Assembly (NCBI RefSeq): GCF_963924675.1
Contig: NC_089219.1
Span: forward strand, 151,548,288-151,612,287
Direction: 5' to 3'
Length of the DNA stretch: 64,000 bases
From: Phocoena phocoena
Lineage: Eukaryota; Chordata; Mammalia; Artiodactyla; Phocoenidae
Position 1 is the first letter of the stretch. Every line of letters starts with the position of its first letter. The notes under the pieces were generated by a model. That model did not search any database, was not told the origin of the DNA, and was given only the letters and a program-made list of their open reading frames with translations. Of the stretch, positions 47,570-59,600 are shown one piece after another. Position numbers and translations under genes: made by a program.

Positions 47570-48060
47570 GCACAGGATGGACAGGTCCCAATAAAGGAGA
47601 TTCAAGGAGAAAGAGATCCCAGGCCAGGGTGGTCAGGAAAGTCTTCATAGAAGAGGAACAGGTAGGCAGGGAGAAGGAAGAGAGGGAGGAGAGGGGAGGA
47701 GGAGGAACCTAGCAGGTCTTAAGGAGAGGCAGGGCTAAAAAGGCAGAATGAGTCAGGGCATCTCAGGTAAGGAGGAAAAAGTGGACAGAGCCCCTGAGGG
47801 GAAACCGAGGAAGCTTGCTCAGGGGATGCTGAGTGGACAGCTTGGATGGAGTGGGCAGACCCAACCTACAAATCTACTGAGCCCACCAAAACAAGGCCAG
47901 GTGCTGTAAGGACGAACATGTCAAAATAAGGAGTCTGGGCTTGATCCTCCTGGAAATGAGGAAGCTGAGGTTTTCTGAGCAGGGGGTGTGGGCTGGGGAA
48001 TCGGTCAGAAGGCTAATGCAGTAGTCCAGGTGTGAGATAAGACCTGAGAGAGACACCGGA
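47570..48060 (-). repeat. Ancient interspersed repeat (family unassigned)
   Basis: 'ggtcaggaaagtcttcatag', 'aaggagtctgggcttgatcc', 'aatgcagtagtccaggtgtg': the same phrase order as the copies at 28740 and 55010. Confidence 0.55.
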
Positions 48061-48699
48061 AGGAAATAGCAATGGGATTTGATGAACTACTCAATGTGGA
48101 GGCTGGCGGGACGGAAAAGGCAGGGAGAAGTGTGCGGGGTGGGGAGAGGTGCCACTGAGGAAATGGGGGAATGCGGGGGGGGGAGCCGGGTTAGGAGGTT
48201 TAGTACAATCAGACACTGCCAACCCCTCTGCCCACAAACGCACCACTAGAACTGGGAGCCTTTGAAAGTAGCCTGGGAAGGGGCTTCGGGTATCACCACC
48301 TGTTGCTTAGCAAGGAAACAAGATCTCCCATCGCCTCCTCTTCCCTCTCCTGCTTCAGCCCCCTTGACAATTCTGGCTATTGCTTTACAAGTGGTCTGTT
48401 CGGTGGCCAGGCATTGACTCCCCAAACGATGAGTCTTCCTCTGGAGCCGGGCTGGAGCTCTGGATTCCTCCAGAGGGTCACGATCCCCACTCATTGCTCC
48501 CAAAGGGCCCGCCAGGCAAAACACCTAGAAAGTCGGACCCTTCCTGATCCGATGAGAGGGTGGGGAGGGGAAGGAGGTGCGAGGCCATTCTGCTTTACCG
48601 GGGGCAAGGGGCTGGAAGCCTCTGAATAGTCTCTCCCAAGAGGAAGGAAGCGCTCTCCTATCTTAATCATAGTAATCATCGCCGTTCCGATTTACTGGG

Positions 48700-48870
48700 T
48701 GCCCTTAGGAGACCAGCCACTTCACAGACATGATCTCATTGAATCCTCATGGCAAACACCTGGGACTGTTATTAACCCCGTTTACAGATGAAGAAACTGA
48801 ATCTTTGAACCCAGGTCACTCTGGCTCCAAAGCTTGTGCTGTTTACCTTATGCCACTCAGTCTCTCACTT
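48700..48870 (-). repeat. MIR SINE
   Basis: 'tttacagatgaagaaactga', 'gaacccaggtcactctgg', 'ctccaaagcttgtgctgt'. Confidence 0.75.
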
Positions 48871-49169
48871 CTCCCATTGAAGCGTCTCACGTGCCATTGC
48901 TCTTATTCTTTTCTGCCCGTGTCTTCTCTGAAACAGCATTTCTTGATTCACTCAGCAAGCATTTGTTGGGTGCATATTAAGTGCCCAGGCAAGGGCCTGG
49001 GCACAGACACTGTGGGCAGCCTCATTCCCCCACTTCCCTGCCCGTTGGGTAGCATCCGTGGGGTTTTGCCAGACACCCAGCCCAAGCTTACAGGTCCTGG
49101 TGGGCCTCAGGGTCCTGCGACCCCCCGAGTGGAATGCACCAGCCTGACCTTCATCCACCTGGGCACAGT

Positions 49170-49400
49170 CTCATCCACAACAGCTCACGTTTGCATCACT
49201 CTTTACATTTTACACAAGGCTTTCTTGTCCATTTATTCATTTGATCCTCAAAAAACCTTGTGAGGAGGACATGGTACCCCAGTTTTACTGATGAGGAATC
49301 TGAGGTTCAGAAAGGCAATGCTGCCCCTTCCACCTCACCAGTAAAGCCAGCACTAGAACCCAGATTTCTGGGCCCTTAGTTAATGCATTTTCCACCTCTT
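49170..49400 (-). repeat. MIR SINE
   Basis: 'ttttactgatgaggaatctg', 'aggttcagaaaggcaatg', 'cactagaacccagatttctg'. Confidence 0.7.
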
Positions 49401-50407
49401 CCCCGGTATTCTCTTCTACAAAAGGCATCAACCAGCCTGCTCCCCTCTGATAACCTCTCATTCACCCAGGTTCTCCCCTAGGAAGCCAGTGGGGGAGCCT
49501 CCTGAGACCCCCGTGTGGTTTCTCACTCTTAACTCCATCTTGAATCTTTTGCCAAACTGGCCACGGCCATCCCACACTCTCCACCTCGCAGACGTAATCT
49601 CCCTCTAAGCCTGTCCCTTCTCTTTCCTCACCCTCCTTCTTCCTCTGAGGTCCTCCAGGTGGGCTTCTCCCAGCTCTGGGGGGCAGGGGAGAGGAGAGCG
49701 GACCAGCAGTTTGAGGATGGAGGAGGGAAAGATCCCTGCAGGGAGCTCCTCTGGGCCTCAGGGGCCCTGGCACTTAGTCCTGCCCTGCTCAGCTCCTGGA
49801 ACGTCAGCAAGGTTGCGCAAAAAGCTAGGAGGAGAGGCACCAGTACACAAGGGTGGAGGAAAGGTTAGACACAGGAAGCCGTGGGAGAGCCAGCCGCCGC
49901 AGACCATCTTGATTTCCCCAAACACACCACTGTCCCCCTGGGGAAATCTGTTGGTGAAGTCCTAGGCGGTTCCTTTAAGAAGGGTCCTCTTGAGGTCACC
50001 TCAGCCATCCCCCGCCCCCAGGCAGGCTGTTTTCTCTCTTTCTTCCAGGCTGACCGGCTGAATGGTATGAGACATTCTGCCAGGGAAACTGAGGTCCAGG
50101 GAGGCAGAGGGGCTTGTGGGGACACCAGGGGACGATGTGGGGAGGGTGGTAAGCGGGAGGGGGCAGAGGATCAACCTGCTGAATCCCAGCTGTGACTCCT
50201 GCCCTTGCACTCCCACCTCCTTTTTGCCTGGTGTTCAGCGGGGGTGACGGTGATATAACAGGTGTGGAGTGCCAGCCACGTGCTGGGCGCCAAGCAAAAC
50301 AGCCAGGGTGAGCGTATGCATCATCCGTGCCTGGGAGGCAAGGCCACCAAAAGAAGTGAGTCTGGTGGAAAGACTTGAAAGAGGGAAGGGAGGCACCTTG
50401 CTGGCTT

Positions 50408-50431
50408 GGGGGCGGGGAAGACAGAATAAAA
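50408..50431 (+). promoter_or_regulatory. SLC26A9: Possible proximal promoter before SLC26A9 coding exon
   Basis: A GC box GGGGGCGGGG (50408-50417) followed by AATAAAAG (50425-50432), about 108 bases before the ATG. It could drive a transcript starting near 50455 that skips the distal first exon. It is only a motif pair; the distal promoter at 43.2 kb looks stronger. Confidence 0.3.
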
Positions 50432-50520
50432 GTCTGCTGAGCTAGGATTAGAGAGAGAAGGTCCAGGCCGGTGCTGGGAAGGGATGCCCCTCGTTCTTCC
50501 CTACTCTGCTTCTCCCAAAG

Positions 50521-50663
50521 CTTGTAAATGCCCCAGACATGAGCCAGCCCAGGCCCCGCTACGTGGTAGACAGAGCTACCTACTCCCTCACCCTCTTCGA
50601 TGATGAGTTTGAGAAGAAGGATCGGACGTACCCACTGGGAGAAAAACTTCGCAATGCCTTCAG
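50521..50663 (+). CDS. SLC26A9: SLC26A9 exon 2 (start codon; residues 1-42)
   Basis: The ATG at 50539 opens MSQPRPRYVVDRATYSLTLF, the conserved N-terminus of SLC26A9, which forms part of the cytosolic dimer with the STAS domain. The donor is CAG/gtaatg. The exon may begin at 50521 (after CCCAAAG) or at 50537 (after CCCCAG); both are AG acceptors just before the ATG, so the 5' UTR join is ambiguous. Phase 2 at the 3' end. Confidence 0.95.
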
Positions 50664-53600
50664 GTAATGTGGCCCAGAGCCCAGACTCCTCTCTCTTCTA
50701 CTCCCCACCAAAATCTTCCCGTACCAGGCCATGACTCCGGTACCAGTGTCCCTAAGACAGGACGTGGGGAAGCCTCGGGGAGGTGAGATTCTGAACCCTG
50801 AATTTGAGATCCTATGCCTCAGCTCTACTGAGACCCCCAAGGAGGATGGGGAGTGGAAGCAAGGACCATCCACAGGCTCAGAAGGGTTGTATACCATCCC
50901 CAACCCCCTGCATGAGGTCTCGCCATATTCTCAGTCCACTCAAGTCTCTCCTGGGATCTTAAGGGAGCTGGAGAAGGGCATGCTACCATATGCGGGTGGG
51001 GAGCTGCAGAGCCTTTGCTGCTCCTGTCCCTTCTCCTGTCCTTTCCTTATCAAGGAAAATCTGAAGCCTCCCCCACCCCCGTGTGCACTTTGTCCTCTTT
51101 CCCTCCTGGGTGCTCCTTCCTTCTCCTGGTCCAGACAATGCCCAAAGACAGCCCCTAAATTCCTGGGCTCTGCTAAAGGGTACCTACCAGGATGTGATCT
51201 CACCAGCCCCTGGGCTCTTTCCTCTCTCAGATCCCTGGAACTGTGCTGGCGGGTAGTGAGACTATGCCTATGAGAAGGGGGCTCCACGAGGGGATCTATA
51301 CCCACACTCCAGGAGCCTGAGGCTACGAGCTTTATCTTCCCCCGTCCCAGACGTCTGGCAGACCTCCCTCAGGCTTCACCGGGGTCTGGTTTGCTCTTCC
51401 TCACCTCCCTGGGGAAACAGCTGATTCAGTTACCTGAATTGAGGTCACTGGCAATGGCTGAAGTAGAGATGCAGGTGGAACTGGTTCAGACTGGGGGAAT
51501 CACCCAGCTGAGTCTTCACTAAAAGCCCCAGCCCAACCCTACCTCTCCTGGGAGGCTCCATCTCTGCCCGGTTACAGTCAAGACCTTGGGTGCCACAGCT
51601 GTGTCCTTCAGGCAGGCGGGCTCTGCAAGTCTTTGTGCCCAAAGTTTAAGTTTGGGTTGTTACTGTACTGGAGGGAAGAGGGTACCTGCTGTTGTCCTAA
51701 AAGATTAGGATGATGGATAACATAAGGCGATGCAGGGAGCTAACAATTCCCATGTGGCTGGCAAGGGAGCCTTGAACAGTGCCTGGCACACAGAAGGTGC
51801 TCCAGTAAATATTTGTTTAATGAATGAATGAATGAATGTCTAGAAAACTAATCTCTCTCCGTCCACTTCCCGCCTGGCTTCTGGAACCTCTGTATGGGTG
51901 TCTGGCATCTGTTCCCAGTTCTTCTCTCAGGCTTCAGATTGCTTTGCTCAATATATGGCAGGCTTGCAAGTAAGGCTGGGCATGTACAAGCCCTCGAGTG
52001 GGTTGTTTTTCTTCCCCAGCCAGCTCTCCGTTCACGAGTCCAGTTTTCCCTGCCACAAACAAACATGAGAGAGTTCCTGCAGGCCTGATTCTCTCTTAGG
52101 ACAAGCCTTTAGAGATACTTTAAGCTATCTACTACCAGTCCAACTCCCCATCCAGCATCCCAGGGATGGGAGAGGCACTACCCACCACAGAGGAGACCGG
52201 GGAATCAGATGGTGATGGTGATGCGGTTCCATGAAGCGCTGGTTGGGACAGAAAATCTACCCAGACTTTACAGGGTACAAAGCATTGCCTGTGTTAATTT
52301 CAGTTTTGGGTGATATCTAGGGGACCCAGTGTCAGGGAAGCTATTGTTGAGCAACAGCAAAGAGCAGGAATTGGTGCTGGGCAGGAAAGGAGGGCCTAAT
52401 CAGAGAAGGCCAGTGAGTCACCAGATGGTCCCTGAGTATTTGAGTTCCCTCAGCTGGGAGAAGAAAAGCAAATGCCTGCCCGCCCCCTTCTAGTCATCAA
52501 TCCACCAGCTGTCACCCTTGAGATTGAAGGCCCTTGTTTTTACCACTCCTGAGTTTCTAATGAAAGGACCTCAAGGTGTTCAGCAAACAGGGGAGGGATC
52601 AACTCTCCCCACCCTGCGTTAACCAACAGTTTCCCCATTCTTCCCTCTCCTGATGAATTAACAGGGGAAAGAACTCCAGCGCTCGAGTCATCACACACGA
52701 AGGATAGTAGGTCAGCAGAGGTGCACCTTGCAGGGACAGTGGAGCCTTCCTTTGGGGGGAAGTTCTAAGAGATACGGCAGCAGCCCCCACTCAGACTGAG
52801 TTTCAATTCAGGCCCATTCTTTCACTTATTCATTCATTCATTTCTTCAACAGATATTCACTAAGCACCCCAGTGTAATGCACGAAGTATACAAAGCTGAA
52901 CAAGAGAGCCAGACTTCTCTCCATGTTGGGTTTACTGTGTAGTGGGAGAGATAGATGAAAAGCAAGAAATCACAACACAAGGTACACACAATGCTGCAGG
53001 AGCCCAGAAGAGGGTGCCCGGGCCTGTGTTCAGTCAGACCAGAGAAAGGCCATCTGAGGTGGAGGCTGGACTTGACACCTCGGCAGGCTCAGCCACCGCA
53101 AAATCCATGCCTTTAAGCCAAGTCTTATAGACTTCCCAGGTGAGCAGTCAGCAATCAGAAGACCTCCAGCTAGTGCCCAGGGCATGGTGATGGCTCTCAA
53201 GAGAAAGTCCTGCCACACCGTGTGGGTGCTCACTGAATTTTGCGTGAACGAGTGAACGAATGGATGAATGACCAAGAACAGGATATTATAATCTATTCCC
53301 GACTCAGAGCATCCAAGCTGTGCAGTGCTGACCAGAAACCTGCCCTCTGCCCCTCCAGATGTTCCTCGGCCAAGATCAAAACCGCAGTGTTCGGGCTGTT
53401 CCCTGTGCTCTCTTGGCTCCCCAAGTACAAGATCAAAGATTACATCATCCCTGACCTTCTTGGCGGCATCAGCGGTGGATCCATCCAGGTCCCACAAGGT
53501 GAGGGGATCCCCTCAGCCAAGCCTACTTCTCTCCCCACCCCACTCTCTGTGACCTCCATAACCCAACCATGCCCCTGGATGTTCACTGTCTCGGTCTTCT

Positions 53601-56600
53601 GCAGGCATGGCATTTGCTCTGCTGGCCAACCTTCCTGCTGTCAACGGCCTCTACTCCTCCTTCTTCCCCCTCCTGACCTACTTCTTCCTGGGAGGTATCC
53701 ACCAGATGGTGCCAGGTAAGGCCTCTCCCCTCTCAGCAGGGAGCTGACCTGGACCACAAGGATGGGTGGTGGGTGGCGAAGGGGGTTGGGGTGATTTCCC
53801 ATCTGCATTCTCCTCTAGCTGGTGCTGCTTGGTCCTGGAGGGACCATCACTGTGCGTGTCAGTCCCAGGTCTTCTGTGACCTTGGAGAAGGCACTTAGCT
53901 TCCGTGAGCTCAGTTAGCATGACCTGTTTGGTCTCCCTCCCTGGAATGTGGGGAAGACTTTGTGGAACAAGATATGCCGTAACGTGCTGAACAGGTGTGG
54001 GAAATTACCATCTAACTCCCAGACTGGTCCCAGCAGACCACTTCAGGGACATACGGAGTTCTCCGGTGCTAAGTGAGATGGAGAAAAAGGGCCTGACCAC
54101 AAGGCCTGTTTCTGGCGCAGGCTCTGCTCATATTTCCAAGCCCATTTCCTCATGTGTCCAATAAAATAACATTAACAGTTGGGGTGAAAGCACATTGAAG
54201 AGTTGTAGATCATGGTTAGATGTGAACGGTTACTGTTATGCTGGAAAGGGGCCTTGGAGGCATAGGGCTCCATCCCCATGGGGGTCGGGAAGTGTTCCTG
54301 GGCCCCTTTCTGGTTTCCACGGGTGTGGTCCAAACCTCTGACTTTTGCTGGCTGGGTGGGGCACCACAGGTACATTTGCCGTTATCAGCATCCTGGTGGG
54401 TAACATCTGTCTGCAGCTGGCCCCAGAGTCGAAATTCCGGGTCTTCAACAATGCCACCAACGAGAGCCATGTGGACACAGTGGCCATGGAGGCCGAGAGG
54501 CTGCACGTGTCGGCAACGCTAGCCTGCCTGACTGCCGTCATCCAGGTGAGGGGGGCGGCCTCCATCTCTGCTGGGGCCCCACCTCAGGAAGGCACCAGCC
54601 CACCCTGCCCCTGCCTCAGAGTCCCAGTTTTGACATTAAAGCTAACTTAGGGCTCTACGTCCTCCCTCTTCCCCACTTCGAGGCTACAAAGGACCTTGAA
54701 AATTCAGAGCATCTCTCCTTCTCTGTCTCCAGCAGGTGCATAAGACCAGCATCTACACCTAATAAAACTGTCCTGAGCTAATGACTGTCTAAAGGACTTC
54801 TGGCCTCTCTCCATTACCCTTTCCAGTGCCCAGCTCTCAGCCAGCACAGTCTTCCAGTTTCTCTAACATCACTTATCCCCCTCCTTGGAGCTTCTTCTGC
54901 TCCAAGCCACAGCATCACCTGCATGACATAAATTGCATTTCCACCACATGCAAAGGACTCTGCTAGGTTTTATGAAGGCAAACGCAGCAGCACAGAATGT
55001 AAGAGCAGGAAGCAACCTTGGAGGTTTCATTCATTGATTCATCCAGTTAATGTTTTTTCGTTGTTTCACCGTGCCAGGGACTGGGCTAGGCTCTGGGGGT
55101 CAAAGATAAGTAAGAAAGAGGCCCAGTTCTCAAGGAGCTCACAGCCCAGCTGAGGAAGTAGCCATATCAACAGATAGATGTATAGGCAGTGAGGTCAGCA
55201 ACATAGAGAAAGTCAGGGAAGGCCTCTCCTCAAAGAGAGGAGGTGACATCTGAGCTCAGTCTAAAAGGGTGAGTAGAAGTTGACCAGTAACCAGATGAAC
55301 AAGGCATGGAAGGGACAGTCCAGGCAGGGGGAATAGCACCCCCAAGGCACTGAGGCCTAAGAGAGTGTGAACTGACCAGGGAATGGCAAGACAAGGAGTT
55401 TGGTATGGCCAGAGGGAGGGGGCCTTTGGGGAATAGACCAGAGAAGAGGCTAGAAAGGTAGGCAGGGGCCAGACAATGAAGTCTGAAGTCCGTCCCCTAA
55501 GCAGTGGCTTTGGGTCTGATTGGCAGTCGGTTTGGACCACTCAGACTATGGAGAAGATGACGGACGGGAGCTAGATGAGAGTCAAGGCAGGGGACCTGTT
55601 GGGAGATTATGCAGAGGTCCAGGCAAGAGTGACAAGGGCCTAGACCAGGGTGGCAGCCAAGGAGATGAGGGGGTAGACTTGAGGAACATTTTGCCAGGAA
55701 CAAAATGAACAGGGCTTGGTGATAGATTGGAGATGGGGGGTGAGGGATGATGGCTCCCAAGTTTTTGGTTGGCCAGCTGGGTGGGCAGGGGTGTCAATTA
55801 CTGAGAGAGGAAACACTGGTGAGTACCAGGTTCATTTTACAGACGAGGAAACTGGAGCCAACGAGGTGAAGTGTCAGAGACTAAAGGTCTGCTGGCAGGA
55901 GAGGGCGAGACAAGGTCATGATGGACTCATTTCCCTAGAGCTGCTGCTATCCCAGGGCTGCACGGAACTCCAGCCCTGGGTTTGAGCCAGGCAGGTATGG
56001 GAGCTGCTGACCCATCTTGGTCTCTCCCCACCACCCCTCTCCTCTCAGATGGGCCTGGGCTTCGTACAGTTCGGTTTTGTGGCCATCTACCTCTCTGAGT
56101 CCTTCATCCGGGGCTTCATGACAGCCGCTGGCCTGCAGATCCTGATCTCCGTGCTCAAGTACATCTTCGGACTGACCATCCCCTCCTACACAGGCCCAGG
56201 GTCCATCGTCTTTGTGAGTCTAGGAACGCACCCCTGTGAATAGAGAGGGGCTTGAGCAGACACATGAGCCGAGTTCACTGTCTTAAGAAGTTCAGAGAGG
56301 ATTCCAAGAAGTTCCCGCTTTGGGAGGGAGTGTCTAACACGTGACCTTGAGGGCTTGCTGAGGTTCTCTGTGGTTAAACCCTGCAGAAAAGCAGAGGTAC
56401 ACTCTCCATCAGCTCCCCGTTCCAGTGCCTCAACCCCTCCCTGCCTGGGAAGTCCTTCCTTATGTCTAATCTCCATCCCTCCTCCTTTAGCTTGAACTCT
56501 TTCTAGAGAAAGAGGAAGGGAATCTGCATTCCCATCCCCGTATGAGCTCCAGACATGCCCTTTGGGAGAGGGTGGTGGAAAGTGGAATCCTGAGAAGGAT

Positions 56601-59600
56601 CTGGATTCTGCTTTGGTGAGAGCTGATGACGTCCCTTCATTGGCTCAGATGCTGGGTGGGAGCGGCGTGGGAGGAAGGGGTGGGAACACATGAATATGAT
56701 GCTGTCTCCCACAGACCTTCATTGACATTTGCAAAAACCTCCCCCACACCAACATCGCCTCGCTCGTCTTCGCCCTCATCAGCAGCGTGTTCCTGGTGCT
56801 GGTGAAGGAGCTCAACACCCGCTTCATGCACAAGATCCGCTTCCCCATCCCTACAGAAATGATCGTGGTAAGGACCTTGCCCAGGGGTGGAGGGCTGGGG
56901 CCCAGGCAAGAGAGGCTGTGAAAAAAGGAATCCGGCTCCAGTCAGAGCCAGGGGAGCCCCTCTACCCACCCGGCCCCCGGCCCACTCACCCACTGTGAGC
57001 CAGTAGGACGGAAGTCGGGGGTGAATCTACTCCTTCCCCCTGTGTATGGCTCCCACTCTCCCTGATCCTCAGGTTGCCCCTCCTCGAGGAGGCAGGGGAG
57101 TGGGATCTGGGGTCCGCAAAGTAAAGGGAAGGCTTGAGAGGGACCCCTGCCCTGGCCCCAACTTAGAGCCAATCCCGATTCTCCACTTTGGGGTTTGCAG
57201 GTAGTGGTGGCAACAGCTATCTCTGGGGGCTGCAAGATGCCCAAAAAGTATCACATGCAGATCGTGGGAGAGATCCAACGAGGGTGAGTCCAGGTGGCTG
57301 GGAAGCCTGACCCCACCCCCACTGCACCGCCCCCAGGTTCAGAGTCAGAGATGAAATGAACTCTATGAAAGTACATTATAAACTCTGTGACACTGACCAG
57401 CTATGAATTATTACTATTACTTACTATGGAGAAGAGCCACACAATGGTGGCTGTTTCCTGAAGGTGAGTCATGAAACACCCCCGCGAAAGTCTCCGTTGA
57501 TGGGTGCTGTTAAAGCAAAGCCGCTCCGATCAGCCCTTCTCCGGTTCTTCGCCTTGCTCTGATACATTGGCTCTTTTACCCACGTGGAAAGGAAGCTGTT
57601 AGGACTAACAAGATTCACTGAGCGTCTACTCTGTGCCAGGCACCGCACTGGGCCCTGGGAGGGGAGGGGAGGTGCTTATGCTGCAGAGTTGGAGCAGGCC
57701 ACGGAGAAAAGGCCCACAGCACTGGGGGCTGCGGATATGCGGACGAGTGCGCGTAAGGAGTCCAGAACCTGGATGTGAACAAGTAAGGCCCTACCGCTTA
57801 CCAGCTCTGTGACCTCAGGCAAGTTATGTTCTCTAAGCCTCGGATTTTTGCTTTGTCAAGGGGAGTGACGGTAGCGGCCCTGCGGCGTGGCACTGAGGAT
57901 TCAGACTGGAAGGGATAATTCATGTAAAGGCCCTGGCACAGAGTGGGGCCCAGCCGGTCCCTGTGGGTTGATGAAGGCCGCGGTGCCCTCCCTCTCCTCA
58001 CACCCCTGGGCCCTGCCTCCTTTCTGGCTCCTTGGCAGGTTCCCCACTCCCGTGTTGCCTGTGGTCTCACAGTGGAAGGACATGATTGGCACAGCCTTCT
58101 CCCTGGCCATCGTGGGCTATGTCATCAACTTGGCTGTGGGCCGGACCCTGGCCAGCAAGCACGGCTATGACGTGGATTCTAACCAGGTAGGTCCGGCCAC
58201 CCGCCAGCAGGGCTGAGCAGGCCGGGCCAGGGCCCACAGAGGCCTGGCAAGAGATGTTTTGGGGCTCTGGGCTTAGGTAAGGAAGGCTGCCTGCTAGTGG
58301 GGAGGGGGGGACTCTAACACCAAGAGGCTGACTTCCACTTGATTGGGGGTATGTGGCTTTAAAGCAGTAGGGTCACTCTCAAGTTCAAGATCCAGCTTGC
58401 AAGGGCAACCGTGTTTGGTCTGTACCCTGCACCCCAGCCCCAGCTTCCAATCCTGTGCCCACAGGAGATGATCGCCCTGGGCTGCAGCAACTTCTTCGGC
58501 TCCTTCTTTAAAATCCATGTCATTTGCTGTGCTCTCTCTGTCACTCTGGCTGTGGATGGAGCTGGAGGAAAATCCCAGGTGAGCGCTGGACCAGGAGAGT
58601 GTGGGAGGGATGGGGGAGTAGCAGAACAGTTGCCCCGGAGAAGCCAGGCCACCTGCTTCTCCAACCTTCCTCTCCCCTCCTTAGCCTCCAGTCCACCAAA
58701 GGCATCTATTGGAAACAAAACGAGGGCGAGAATTTCACACCTATGCCCTGTTTCCAAACTCTTTCTCTGAATAGATGTCAAGCCTGTGCGTCTCCCTGGT
58801 GGTGATGATCACAATGCTGGTCCTGGGGTCCTACCTCTACCCTCTCCCCAAGGTAAGAGCACAGCACGAGAGCAGGGGCAGCGAGAGACTCCAGTAAGAG
58901 CAGGCCCTGAGGGCTGTGAGGCACTTTACAGATTACCAAGTGCCATCATTGTCACACGTTGTCCTAGTCAACCTGTGAAGTAGTAACGCAGGTTTTACTC
59001 TCCCCATTGTACAGGTGAGGGAAACTGAGGCTGAGAGGGTCTAGGTGATCTTCTTGTGGTGACAAGGCTCACAAGTGCAGGGCTGGTCACAAACTCCAGA
59101 CTTCTGACCTCAGAGTCCACACCCAAGTCAGTGTTTTACAAGTCAGTGTGGGCGCCTGGCTAGGAGGGCTCTAGGCACGGGCCGTGTGGGGATGAGGGAA
59201 AAGAGGACGGGCAAAGATGGGGCCAGGGGCCCTATGACTCTAGCACCTGCGCTCCAGCCCTAAGATTGAATGCAGAGATTTGGGGTCCCTGCCAGCAGAG
59301 ATGTTCTAGAACTGCAACTCTGTCCTGCCAGGTTTCAGGGTCAGGTGTTTGCAGGAAGGGCAGGAAAACGGGGACACCCCAGGTGACAAGTAACAATGCT
59401 CTGCTTCCCCAGGCTGTGCTAGGAGCCCTGATTGCTGTCAACCTCAAGAACTCCCTCAAGCAACTCGCCGACCCCTACTACCTGTGGAGGAAGAGCAAGC
59501 TGGACTGTGTAGGTATTGGGCGGCCTCTGGGTACCCGTTGTGCCCTTGCCGCCTCCTCCAACCCCACAGCCCTGTCATCTCTCCTGTCAGTGATCCCTCT

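Larger units (their letters stand above)
43355..50520 (+). other. SLC26A9: SLC26A9 intron 1 (predicted)
   Basis: About 7.2 kb. It holds a CA microsatellite (45551-45582), MIR pieces (about 47115-47215 +, 48700-48870 -, 49170-49400 -), an ancient unassigned repeat (about 47570-48060) and possible regulatory patches near 46470-46560 and 49991-50003. A GC box and a TATA-like sequence sit just before exon 2. Open frames within it (for example 43454-43996 and 48730-49263) have no recognisable domains. Confidence 0.55.

Noticed and set aside
50731..51273. 180-codon open frame in SLC26A9 intron 2
   Set aside because: Follows exon 2 after a clear donor; not in frame with the protein and Pro/Cys-rich without a domain.
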